Shown here: positions 54,708 to 64,000 of the stretch, piece by piece | Position numbering within the stretch: position 1 is the first letter of the stretch | Layout of the letters: each line of letters begins with the position of its first letter | DNA from: Pythium myriotylum | Taxonomy: Eukaryota > Oomycota > Peronosporomycetes > Pythiales > Pythiaceae | Reading direction: 5' to 3' | NCBI GenBank assembly: GCA_023091665.1 | Contig: JALJCQ010000023.1 | Coordinates: 124,001-188,000 of the forward strand | DNA: 64,000 bases | The notes under the pieces: generated by a model | Seen by the model: the letters and a program-made list of their open reading frames with translations, nothing else | What the model was told of the DNA's origin: nothing | Database searches by the model: none | Program-made: the position numbers and the translations under genes

Positions 54708-55763
54708 TTATTGGCAGTCTTCGAGTCTTGGGAGGGTGAGCCAGTGGCGACCGCTGCCCTTCTTGGGGTATCTGTGGCTCCGTTCGAGTGTCTGCGGTCG
54801 TTGCAAGCGAGGGAGCAACGTATTGAGCGCCGCTTTTGTCCCCGCAATGTTGCGAAGATACAGCTTCCGCACGCCGACGCGTTTCGCCTGCGCCATCTTA
54901 TCTGGATACGCACGGCACATTCTGAGACGCTCGAGCTCCACCGCAGCACTTCGCGCCTTCCGGAACTCAGCAGCCAGAGTTTCAAGCTCCTGGTACCGGC
55001 GACTCATTCGCAGGAGACGCACGACTGTCCGAAGGGCTTTCCACAACCGCACACGCCGCCGATACCGACGAAAGGCTTGCTGGATAACAAGTGCTGCTCG
55101 CAGACGCTTGCGACGGAAGCAATACAGGCGCAAAGAGCGCTGGAGGCGCAATCGACAAGCAAACCTGTGGTGTAGCTGCTCGCAATGGCGGTGGTACACG
55201 GTCTGGATCAGAATTGCTGCATCGAGTTGCCTCTTGAGTAGTGCTGCACGGTCCTTCGCACGTGCTGCCGTCTGAGCAGCCTCGTAGAGTGCCTGTTGCA
55301 TGTTCTGCACGCGGCGACGACTGATGAGCCCGCGCACATGAGCCTGGATCACAGTTGCAGCGCGGTGCCAGTGTAGAAAGACAGTGTTCTGGTGCTTAAG
55401 CAAAGTCTTTGTGCGCTCCTCGATAGTCGAGGCGAATCGATCGAGGTCTTTTGAACTCCACAAATGACGACCGTGTTCAACGCGTGGATCGCATTCCCCA
55501 TGGGGTTTGCAGTCTGCAAGGTACAATTGTGGACGCCTCGAGAGTAGATGCTCCCAGCCTTGAGACGCGATGTAACGATCTTCATCACTGCAATTGTCTC
55601 GAACAGGCATCGATTCTCTCGCGTTAGGGCCAAACACACCGTAGTCCACTGCGACTTGCCAGGTCCGGTCTACCGTGAGCGTATAATTAGACGCGAGTGC
55701 AATGCCGGTCAGATCCCAAAGCCGCAATCACAAGCGTACTTCCAAGGGACCTTGAGTTGCCAT
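54708..55763 (-). CDS. IQ-motif protein (about 324 aa)
   Basis: A main exon 54708-55669 preceded by a tentative 13-nt first exon (55751-55763) giving MATQDRTWQVAVDYG. Several IQ motifs are visible: AATVIQAHVRGLISRRR, AAILIQTVYHRHCEQLHHR and AALVIQQAFRRYRRRVRLW, each the IQxxxRGxxxR-type calmodulin-binding helix, inside a strongly basic helical region (RLRLQRSLRLYCFRRKRL). It lacks a kinase or myosin head. The start is uncertain: an alternative, stronger donor (GTACGC) would put the first exon further upstream. Likely binds calmodulin or a related EF-hand protein, possibly as a ciliary/cytoskeletal component (inference). Confidence 0.72.
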
Positions 55764-55806
55764 CTTCAGCACCCTACGATTTGAAGGAAGCTCCTACCTC
55801 TTCCCG

Positions 55807-56811
55807 ATGGCACTCAATCGCGCGACCCAGGCGGGTTTCTGTCTCTTCGACGAACGGAACGCTGGCGGCCGGTACCAGACACAGGCCGAACTGAAGCGCT
55901 TCAAGCACGTGCTGCACACAACTCAGGCAATTGTAGATGTTGGTGAAAAGATCGACGTGGAAGGGAACCTGGCGGGGCAGTTGTCGTACGTCAGAAAAGA
56001 ACGCACTCCCGATTAGCTTTCCTCAGTTAAGGTTTACGTGCAACAGGACACGCGCTAAAGCAGATGCCCTGAGCACTCTAGCTAGACGGATGAAGGCTGA
56101 CCAGGATGCTCACGCTATTCGCATTGCACATATGAACCGCCGCATCACCGAATACCACAATAAGGTACAACTACCTTTGTTGCGCTGATGAATCTCAGTT
56201 TGAGCCTTGCCAACGCAGGAAGATGAGCGACTTCAAGCAAGCACCGCAACTACAAATTTTCCTGCGATGCATCCAGCAACCCAGAAAATCTCAGACGGCG
56301 GTGTCAGCATTCGCATTCGATCGTGCGTGGAATCACAAATCCGATTATTGAGATGGCGCAGTTGTAATCAATTGTTGTTCGTAGACCTCGTCAACCTAGC
56401 ATAATGCATCAGTCGGTTCGTTCGCCAAGGTGCTCAGACGCGCCGACCCACAACAATGTGATGCATCATGCGCAGCGCTCGCCGTGGGATCCCAAATCAT
56501 CATCTTCTCCGTCCTACTCATCTCTCGTACCATCGCCACGGTATAAAGATTTCTCAAATCGTGAGTCACGAGATCTATACTGTGACGCGATGCTAGATTA
56601 CATTCGCTATCAAAGAGATCAAGCGCTTGCTGCTGCAAACTTCGATGGTGTCAACTCTCCGGAGCAGCCAGGGCACGAAACATTGATCCCAACAAGCCTA
56701 GATTCTCTTCCACAAGGCTGGGAAGAAAAACGAGATGGGAAAGGTCGAGTATTTTTTGTGGACCATGTCAATCGTATCACAACATGGAACGATCCAAGAC
56801 ATCCTGGATAG
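55807..56811 (+). CDS. WW-domain protein (270 aa)
   Basis: Exons 55807-55985, 56047-56164, 56219-56322 and 56400-56811; junctions keep phase. The N-terminal 115 residues are helical and charged ([20 protein letters not shown]), followed by a Ser/Pro-rich middle and a single C-terminal WW domain, [20 protein letters not shown] then TTWNDPR, with both signature tryptophans and the terminal proline-context. WW domains bind Pro-rich peptides such as PPxY. No HECT or other catalytic domain is present, so it is probably an adaptor. It is divergent from the IQ-motif gene with only 43 nt between starts. Confidence 0.75.
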
Positions 56812-56924
56812 TTCGCTAAAGTGATCGAACGAACTTTTGCATTGTGATATACGTGCTCCATTGTTCTCAATGAGTGATGTACGCTGGACCGGAAGTATCT
56901 CTCTCCCCTGAACTGTGATGATAT

Positions 56925-57908
56925 CTACTTTTTTGTATTGGTTGATGAATGGTGGCCGAGCACATCCTTGCTGTGCTCCACTGCTGTCTTGAACTGCACA
57001 CGATCATACACCCGAAGCCACTCAGACTTGTGCCCACTCCCATCTTGAGGAGGACGAACACTCATAGTTGGTGATGGCCGCTTCGAGAAAGCCTCCAAGG
57101 TCACTCGTGCCAGGTTGGAGAGAGTCTCCGCTTGCACCCGAGCCTTCTTGAGCTCCACAGCGGCCTCGTTGACTTCTTTCTGAGCTGTCTTGACCTCATC
57201 GTACGTGTGACGACGACGCGTTGTCACATCAGCCGTTGGCATTGGAAGATGGTGCGAGTTGGAGATAACGACTGGTTCCATTTCATCTTCTTTGAGCTTT
57301 TGCAAGAAAAGCGAGATTGTCGATCCGCTGCGTTTTGCGTGGAGGCGTGCAAGTAGAAACTTGCACATAACTTCCGGAGAGAGCGCATGTGACGGTACGA
57401 CTGAATGGCGATGACTCTGCGTTTTCATTGACGTATCCGAAGATACTGCTCCTGACTGATGTTTCGAGTCGTCTGTCGCCGCACGAATAACGCTTCGGCG
57501 ATCAAGAAGAAGCGGTAATATTTTGACCTGCACAATCCTTTCACATCAGCTGTCGAATTTGGGAACATGTTAAAGCCTCACCTCCGGTTGGTCATGTTGT
57601 TGTTCCTGTGGCGAAGCCGTGATTGTGATGTAGTTCGCCCCCGTGTCTTCGTGAATGCACAATTCAAGTGTCTCGTTGATTCGCCAAAAAAGTTTGGTGC
57701 CGTCGTAGAGAACACGTCTCAAACCGGACCGCCCCTTTGTCGGTGAATGGAGTCCGCCACCCCCGCCTTCGAGGGCTGCTTTATGGAGGGGTGAGAAATT
57801 GACATGGTCGAGTAGCTTTTGGGCGGAACGCACTGAAATCTTGCACACCTCACTGTCCAGAATCAATGAGGACACCGCCAACGAGCAGAATTGCGCACGC
57901 GCTACCAT
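56925..57908 (-). CDS. Unrecognised protein (309 aa)
   Basis: Exons 57582-57908 and 56925-57527, joined in phase at a standard intron (QPE to VKILPLL). I do not recognise the family. The first exon has a hydrophobic start (MVARAQFCSLAVSSLIL), which could be a signal or just a helix, and a mixed strand/helix region (YDGTKLFWRINETLELCIHE). The second half is helical and charged (DEVKTAQKEVNEAAVELKKA). The upstream ATG at 57908 is the first in frame. Confidence 0.6.
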
Positions 57909-58212
57909 GTGAAGGATGGGGCGTCAGTGTTAGCTTCTGGACCACCTTGCAGCAACCGTGAAGCCATTGCTTTCAGTCGAATAACACGCACAATGGGCCA
58001 ACGCTGGTCGTGTGAGATTGCAGAGGCGTGAGCTGAAGCAGAACCCGATTATGGCGTAAATTCTGACCAAATCCCCAGAACCCAACAGCTACAAATAGGA
58101 ACGAAACGAGGTGATCATCCCTCTCCAAAATTCGCTATTATTGACTGTGTCGCCCTTGGATACGCCCATCGATCGCCTCCAAGCAGGGTCTTAATCATAG
58201 AGTTGGACTGTT
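57909..58212. other. Intergenic region
   Basis: 304 nt between the unrecognised gene and the PHD-finger gene, both on the minus strand. AT-rich in places; no gene or repeat recognised. It should hold the promoter of the unrecognised gene and the PHD gene 3' end. Confidence 0.45.
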
Positions 58213-59334
58213 CTACGTTGATTTTGAAGGCGGGGTGCTGGCCGCTCGCCCTACCATATTCGGCGGGAGCCAAATACCCATTTGGCGCATGTTGTTCATC
58301 AATTGTTGTGTGTCCAGCCGGGACGGAGCCGTTTCATGTTGAGTGGAGCTGGAACCAGGGGCGATTGGAGGAGCAGTAACAGCAGAAGGGGGTAGCACCG
58401 TGGATTCTTTCCCTCCCAGTTTGGCGGTCGAGGAGTCGTTCGGTGCAGCAATGCGACGAGAAATTTTCGGCTCGCGGTGCTTCTCATGGCGACGACAGAA
58501 TCCCCCAGCATTGTCACGGTTGAGGCAACCTGAAAACTTGCATCGATGGATTGAACAATACTTGGCCCCTGTGATTTTGTTGCACAGTGACGCTGAGCAA
58601 AGGTAGACCCGCTGGCCTGCCCTAATATTCTCCATCGCGAGACACTTCGGGCAATACCAGTCACCCTCGGGGATTTTATCCAACGGTGGCTGCAGGCAGA
58701 ATGTGTGAAATTCACGCTCGCATCCGTTATCACACAGTAGCAGAGAAGAGTAAGAATCGTTCCGACCACAAACTGTGCAACCAGAGTTTGATCCAGAGTC
58801 CGAGTCAGCATTCGACCCGTTCCACGTCTCTCCTCTTGTTCCAGTAGCACCTATCTCTTCAGTTGCTATGGTCCTGGTTGTTGCGGATTGACGCATTGGC
58901 GAGCCATTTTCACCATTGCATGGCTGTGGCTGTTGTGAAGGTGCCGATTTTGGGATAGATGGAGTGATTTCCGCAGGACTGGCCATCGCATCTGAATGAT
59001 TCGACCTGGAAGGTGGTTCGCTTTCGGTTGATCCGATCTCCGTCTCCATCGCCGTGGGCGCCTTGACGTTTAGCACAGGTATCGAGGAACCCACCATCGC
59101 AGTGGTTGGCGGATCAGACGACCGCGCTCTCGACTGCAACTGTGACTCGAGCAAAAGGGCAAGTCGCCGCCGCGCAGCTTGGTTAAGGGGCTTTGTAGCA
59201 CTCTGAGAAAGCTCTTCTGTCTCGTTTGTCTCCGAAGTACTCGATTTTGCTCGCAGGTCACGTTTCGATCTTGACTCTGTGGTTTGAGCTGCATCACCTG
59301 CAAACTGTGATTCTCTTTCGCTTACAACAGTCAT
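58213..59334 (-). CDS. PHD-finger protein with C-terminal oomycete-type zinc finger (373 aa)
   Basis: Single exon. The N-terminal 180 residues are Ser/Thr/Pro-rich and low complexity. A complete PHD finger follows (about residues 185-235): CTVCGRNDSYSSLLLCDNG, CEREFHTFCLQPPL and GDWYCPKCL, with the Cys4-His-Cys3 ligands. Immediately after it is a second cysteine/histidine cluster (CSASLCNK, KYCSIHRCKFSGC, GGFCRRHE), the short zinc finger repeated in oomycete proteins often annotated as WRKY19-like. The tail is Ala/Pro/Ser-rich. PHD fingers read histone H3 tails, so a chromatin regulator is likely; the lysine preference cannot be read from the sequence. Confidence 0.85.
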   Translation of the reverse strand: MTVVSERESQFAGDAAQTTESRSKRDLRAKSSTSETNETEELSQSATKPLNQAARRRLALLLESQLQSRARSSDPPTTAMVGSSIPVLNVKAPTAMETEIGSTESEPPSRSNHSDAMASPAEITPSIPKSAPSQQPQPCNGENGSPMRQSATTRTIATEEIGATGTRGETWNGSNADSDSGSNSGCTVCGRNDSYSSLLLCDNGCEREFHTFCLQPPLDKIPEGDWYCPKCLAMENIRAGQRVYLCSASLCNKITGAKYCSIHRCKFSGCLNRDNAGGFCRRHEKHREPKISRRIAAPNDSSTAKLGGKESTVLPPSAVTAPPIAPGSSSTQHETAPSRLDTQQLMNNMRQMGIWLPPNMVGRAASTPPSKST

Positions 59335-59373
59335 ATCGAGTACGTCGTTTCCTGTTCAAGAAGCTTGGTCAGG

Positions 59374-60599
59374 TCAGATCAATGTGGTCCATTTAACGAT
59401 TGCCAAACCTGGACCGACTGACAAACTTCTCGATGAAAATTGCTGATCTTCAATCGTCCCGCCCAACAGCGTTGGTTGGGACAATAACAATAAGGATGAT
59501 GCAAGAGGCTGCTCGATTCGTTCGCCCAGCCGCTGTTTCACCAACTGCTCGAGCGCTATGGTGACCTTCTCATTTGTCTTGGTGATCGCCAGTTCTTTCG
59601 CCGGGTCTTCTCCTCGGACAGACGTTTCCGGGGCCATTTCCAACAGGTAGAATGTCGAGACAAAGTCGAGAGCATCGTGAAGTACCGGGTGAGGTGATGG
59701 CATCGTTGTCGTGTCTACCGCCGCACGAAGTCGTTCTTTAAGATTCTGAGCCTTGTACTTCCAGAACGTAAGCTTAGAACGCATATCATGCTCTGCCGAC
59801 TGCCGCGCCTTCATCCATAGGAAATCTAACGTTGGGTAGATTTGTCTCGCTAGTTCATCTTTGTCTACAGCACTGCTGAACTTCGATTGAACGTGGCAGA
59901 CCGCTTTGTGAATGGCTTGGAGTATCTCCAACGGGGTAGAATTTTGTTCTACACGTAGACTGCCGCCGTGATGCCCTCCCCAACCGAATCTCTCAATAGA
60001 ATCTTGAAGGCGTCGCAACTCTTCCGCCACACTAACCGAGCACCAGTCGCTCCAATTGCTTTCCTGTCCACTCGAACGCTCGGCGCTAAAGAGGAGAGCT
60101 CGCAACTGGTCGATATGCTCTTGCGTCATGTCAGTATCTCTGTCCGCATCACCACTTTCATGCATACGGTGCCTCTTTAGTACAGGGTTGCTGCGGGTAG
60201 ATGCGTGGGCATCATCCTCGTCACTCTCAAATCCTCTTCGACCCCTGCCTTGAACAGGCAGCTTCAGCCCACGGCGGCGATTCTTGTAGCGCATGCGACG
60301 CAGCGGAAAGTCTCCGCTGTTGGAAGAGGCAGATTCTACGGCGGAAACTTTGCATGAGTCCCCGTGTTTGCAGCTATAAAGACTCCTCCTGCGCGTACCC
60401 GTCCCCGACGAAGATTCGACTTCAACGGTTCTTCCATCTCGACTAGTACCCAAACCCGACACCACCAGTGAGTCTATATCATTTGGTTCGCAGAGCTGAG
60501 TCTATGGTACCTGTTGAGCGCTTGCGCTGAGACGCTGAGTAACTGGTCAAGTGGAGAAGCTTCGGACGGCTTCCGCTTTCGCGTGTTGATCACGGGCAT
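59374..60599 (-). CDS. Unrecognised nuclear-looking protein (385 aa)
   Basis: Exons 60511-60599 and 59374-60442, joined AAC AG|T in phase; the start MPVINTRKRKPSEAS contains a basic cluster typical of nuclear localisation. Further basic runs (RRMRYKNRRRGLKL, LKRHRMHE) precede a helical part (about residues 180-330) with FLWMKARQSAEHDMRSKL and YKAQNLKERLRAAVD. A short CKHGDSCK motif near residue 50 is isolated and probably not a zinc finger. No family recognised. It lies head-to-tail behind the PHD gene (39 nt), and a role in chromatin is only guilt by position. Confidence 0.62.
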
Positions 60600-60900
60600 G
60601 ACGGCTTAGTCGCGAGGCGTAGAGTTGGAGTCGGGTGAGTTCAGCCGGCGGAATGCGGAAGCACAGAGCTCGTGGGCTGTCTTTAATGGTTCTAGACGAC
60701 TACGGCTACGAGGACGCTGCAGCAGCAGCGTGGCGTCGCTCTTCCCAGGTCCAATCGGATTGCCCGTCGACCCACTTACAGCTTCTTCTGGGCTGTTGGA
60801 AGATCGAAAACTAGGTTTTGAGCGAAAAACCTCACAAAACTAGTCGGAGTAAAACCTATTTTGCAGAGGGTTCTGTATTCAGTTACCCTAAGTCAGTGAC
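60600..60900. other. Intergenic region
   Basis: 301 nt upstream of the unrecognised nuclear-looking protein and downstream of NSUN2. No gene, repeat or element recognised. Confidence 0.4.
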
Positions 60901-63372
60901 CTAAGTAGCCTTGAGCGCGGCTTGCTCAGCATCACGCTTGGCTCGCTCAGCTTGGCGCGCCTGCTTCGCGGCAGCCACCTCTTCCTCAACCTTCGGGTCA
61001 AAAATGTTGATGGCTTTCATGACTGCCATGATCGCAGCGGAGTCGACTTTGGATGCCATGAGGTTGACCGAGTTACGACCCCGCCACAAGACCACGTTCA
61101 AGATCAACTTCCTGCAGACGCCACGAGAAATCGTTAGCTGAAATGAAACATGTGAAATCAGAGAACTCATTCCGTACTCCACTGTCGTTTGCTGTGGTCG
61201 ATCGAGTATGCAGACGATTGTGCCGAGTGGAGCGTCCGTGATAGCTTGACAAGTGGCTGGCTCAAACTCATCAAAGTCCAAGAGATCCCCATGACGGTGA
61301 AGAAGCATCTGCAAATCACGAGCGGAGATCTGGATTTTGCACTTGGTGATGAAAGGAAGAGCCATGCGCAGACCCGCCTGGCATAACCGGTAGTTCTTGG
61401 TACCATCGGCGAGATTGCTATGCTCGAACATCTTTACCCCAGTGTAGATAACTTTGAGGCCCTTCTCCTTCATCTGGTCAAGGAGATCCATCGTGATGCT
61501 CTTGGTCACATACGTAACCGCTTTACTCTCGTCTGAACGGGTGATAAGTTGGGCAGGCGAGAACGAGGGCTCAAGGCCGAAGTAATGCTTGATGTGGAGA
61601 AACTGGTCCTCACCCAAAGCCACGTACTGCTCACCCTTGGCAGTTCCTTTGCGCTCACGTCGACTGAAACGCCGAGACTCTTCATGCACTGCACCTTCTA
61701 CCCGATCCAATGTTTGGTCACTCTTCACTCCGATATCACCATCAGGGCTTTGTGAAACCGCTGCGTCTTCACCATGGGCAACTCCCGCAGTCACATCAGC
61801 GGGTAGTGGAGTAACTCCAGCGGAAGCTTTCACCGTGGCTCCAGACTCCGCCATTGGTGTCGATCCTGTCTTTTTGAAGAGACAAATGAAGAACCCGCCC
61901 GTATCCTAGAGACCAGATCTGGTTAGCCAAGGGGTCTACACTCCAATCAGCAAACTTCTCGTACCTCATCTTGCGGGACACATCTCATGCATCGCTCTAG
62001 ATTAAACTTCGCCAGCTCGTCTGGTTTCGGCGGAAACATCGTCGTGCGAATGCGGTTCTTCGGGTTCCGACGAGATTCATTTGCGGGATCTGTGAACTCC
62101 TCGAAGCTCTTGTACTCCTTCAGCTCCGAGTCCAGCACCTTCCACGACGTTTTTCCTGGGCGCCGCTTCAGAAGTGGCAAAACGTTTGTCACATCGACGA
62201 GCTCAAGCGCCCCGTTCGACCATCGCAGAATCTCGGCTACGACTGCTTCATTTTCTAGCGGATTGAATGTGCAGGTAGAATAGCACATTAAGCCCCCGAT
62301 CTTAAGAAGCGACGCCCCACGTTTGGCGATCTCGACCTGGAGGGGGTGTAGAGCGATGCCGTTCTTGGCATCCCACGTCTTCCAAATCATTGGGTTCTTT
62401 CGCAGCGTACCGTCTCCACTACACGGTGCATCGCATAGCACACGATCAAAGAACCCATTGGATGCATCCTCGTCGGTGCCAAGGAACGGGATTTTCTGGG
62501 CCTCGTGACATGTCACCAGCAGTGCTGGGGATCCCATTCGCTTGGACTAGGCATCAATTAACGCGAAGCATTAGTGCTCAAGACAAAGTATCCACGCTGC
62601 ATAGTTGGAATAGTACCTGGTGCACTAGCATGTACGCGCGCTTAAGATCGACGTCGTTAGCGACGACCATGCCAGTAGGAGTTTTTCCGGTTACGTTCTC
62701 TTCCGCGTGGAGAGACTCCAGGAGCTGCGAGGTCTTTGAGCCAGGCGCTGCGCACATGTCCAACACTTTGTGATGCGGCTCAACACCGAGAACAAGTGGT
62801 GGTATCATGCTCACGGCCTCCTGGCGGGTAATGCTTCCGCCGTCGGACAGCTCAACTAGCCACTTCTGAAATTCGGACAGAATCTCTAGCTTGCGGATGC
62901 GGCGACGCTCGACGGACCACTGAAAGCCTCGGTGGTCTGGGTACCACGGCATCTCGCTGATCGGCTCGACTTGCTCGTTGTCTACCACGAGCCCATCGAA
63001 CTTGAAGTCGGTCCGGATTCGCTCGCGAATCCTGTCGGCCAAATCAACGCGAAACTCAGCGGCAGGAACGCAGCAAACACGAAAGCGCGTACAGCGCGCT
63101 TACCGATCAGCGAAGGCGCACGAGTTGTTAATACGGAAGCTCGTCGGCAGCGGCTTCGCGAGGAACGTCATGAAGGCCTCCCACTCATCCGCGGGCACGA
63201 TGTCCTGCGCCTGGTAGTACTTGACGAAGTTGTCGTTGGTGAAGACGAACTCGGAGAACTTGTCCTCGCCGTCCTTGTCTTGGCGCCACGCGTCCGTGCG
63301 CTCGCCCTCGCCGCGGCTCTTCTTGGCGCGGAAGTTGCGCCCGCCACCGCCGCGTCGTCCTCGCTTGCCCAT
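60901..63372 (-). CDS. NSUN2: tRNA (cytosine-5) methyltransferase NSUN2/Trm4
   Basis: S-adenosylmethionine-dependent enzyme that makes m5C in tRNAs. Exons 63104-63372, 62617-63031, 61965-62546, 61183-61905 and 60901-61137; 741 residues (human NSUN2 767). The basic start MGKRGRRGGGGRNFRAKK precedes the conserved sequence: LPTSFRINNS, WYPDHRGFQWSVERR, RQEAVSMIPPLVL, LDMCAAPGSKTSQLLE (SAM binding), ANDVDLKRAYMLVHQ, DRVLCDAPCSGDGT (release/catalytic Cys motif IV), and YSTCTFNPLENEAVV (catalytic Cys motif VI), then RTTMFPPK and TGGFFICLF. The C-terminal PUA-like region ends with VVLWRGRNSVNLM, as in human (LCGWRGKASIR). The last intron (61138-61182) is 45 nt, in frame and stop-free, so it may be retained. 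Confidence 0.95.
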
Positions 63373-63583
63373 GGTCACTCGAATGGTTGGATGGCTCCGT
63401 GGAGAACCAAAACAAGGTGCAACTCTCTCAGTGGCTACAATTGGGAGAATACCGTACAGTGTTGAATAGTGATACCGGTACAAGAATACAAGTGATATTA
63501 GAATTATGTTACGGTGGGGGCAGGAGCCATGGGTCTCGGGTCATGAGGACGAGAGCTGCAATGCTCCATTGGGGAGGGTATTT

Positions 63584-64000
63584 CTACGCCAGGACAGCGG
63601 CACAGACCGACACGTCGTCGCGTTTACCAAGCTTCTTGTGGGCGAACGCCAGCAGATTCGAGGCACTGTAAAAGGCGAGCTGGCGAACACGCTTCTCCTT
63701 GGAAAAGGCCTGACGCGTGATCTCAAAGGCAGGAATTGCTGCGCATTTCGAGCGAAACGTCTCGTACTCTTCTTCGTCGAGACTTGTGTTCGACTTGAGC
63801 TCTTCAACAGCCTCTCGGCAGAACCCCGCAGCAGACACCGCAAAAGGAATGTACGTATCACACGTTGTGAAAGTATCGATCGCCTGCTGGACCGTCTTCT
63901 TCGCAATGAGCTCGGCATTGGCGGGGTTGGGCTCGACGCAGTCAAGGACTTGATCCACATACAAGTTATCGTGGACGCCATCCGAAAATAGCAAACAGAT
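63584..64000 (-). CDS. PP2C-type protein phosphatase, 3' part only
   Basis: The gene enters from the right edge; only the C-terminal about 138 residues are here, in one open frame to a stop at 63584-63586. Motifs are LLFSDGVHDNL (the conserved metal-binding Asp-Gly element of PP2C) and GKRDDVSVCAAVL (the second Asp-Asp metal motif), with a run of mixed helices between. The FSDGVHDNL wording and the short spacing resemble the Ptc7 / SpoIIE-like mitochondrial group. Active-site residues visible here are intact; the N-terminus and localisation are not in the window. Confidence 0.8.
   Translation of the reverse strand: MCLLFSDGVHDNLYVDQVLDCVEPNPANAELIAKKTVQQAIDTFTTCDTYIPFAVSAAGFCREAVEELKSNTSLDEEEYETFRSKCAAIPAFEITRQAFSKEKRVRQLAFYSASNLLAFAHKKLGKRDDVSVCAAVLA

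Overview
This window is a gene-dense piece of a eukaryotic nuclear genome, most likely from an oomycete (Phytophthora/Pythium/Saprolegnia-like stramenopile). The evidence is short GT-AG introns (about 45-100 nt), coding exons ending almost back to back, a 7-TM receptor fused to a phosphatidylinositol-phosphate kinase (a known oomycete architecture), LRR receptor kinases of the TKL group with one LRR per exon, a zinc finger of the type common in oomycete proteins, and conserved mitochondrial, proteasome and COPI genes. I could not identify the species. I reconstructed 31 protein-coding genes by joining exons by eye, requiring GT-AG ends, matching phase and family conservation. No tRNA, rRNA, transposon or CRISPR array was seen.

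Layout. 1-12.9 kb: STT3 oligosaccharyltransferase (5' end off the window), proteasome alpha-4, a GCP4-type gamma-tubulin complex protein with an extra inserted domain, a polycystin-like channel carrying two RyR domains, and an EF-hand protein. 13-20.9 kb: single-chain urease, then a 15-exon ankyrin/TRP-like channel. 21.2-29.7 kb: three tandem LRR receptor kinases; the kinase exons of the first two differ at only two visible sites over 928 nt, and the third is a mosaic. 29.8-37.1 kb: a DUF1765-like protein, an unrecognised protein and a DENN protein with an internal PDZ-like domain. 37.2-42.2 kb: branched-chain 2-oxoacid dehydrogenase E1-beta, xylulokinase and branched-chain E2. 42.2-49 kb: RCC1-BTB protein, a membrane protein, an armadillo protein, a probably myristoylated EF-hand protein, and a mitochondrial lipoyl-domain protein with no catalytic domain. 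49-54.7 kb: coatomer zeta, the GPCR-PIP kinase fusion and a mitochondrial carrier. 54.7-64 kb: IQ-motif, WW, PHD-finger and two unrecognised proteins, an NSUN2-type tRNA methyltransferase, and the 3' part of a PP2C-like phosphatase (5' end off the window).

Functional themes. The genes do not form operons; many are head-to-head or tail-to-tail pairs sharing short spacers. Two calcium-type channels and an EF-hand protein lie close together, three mitochondrial lipoate-linked proteins lie within 12 kb, and the receptor kinase cluster shows sequence exchange between neighbours. The most interesting items are the fused or inserted domain architectures (polycystin-RyR, GCP4 insertion, DENN-PDZ, GPCR-PIPK, lipoyl-only protein) and the mosaic receptor kinases.
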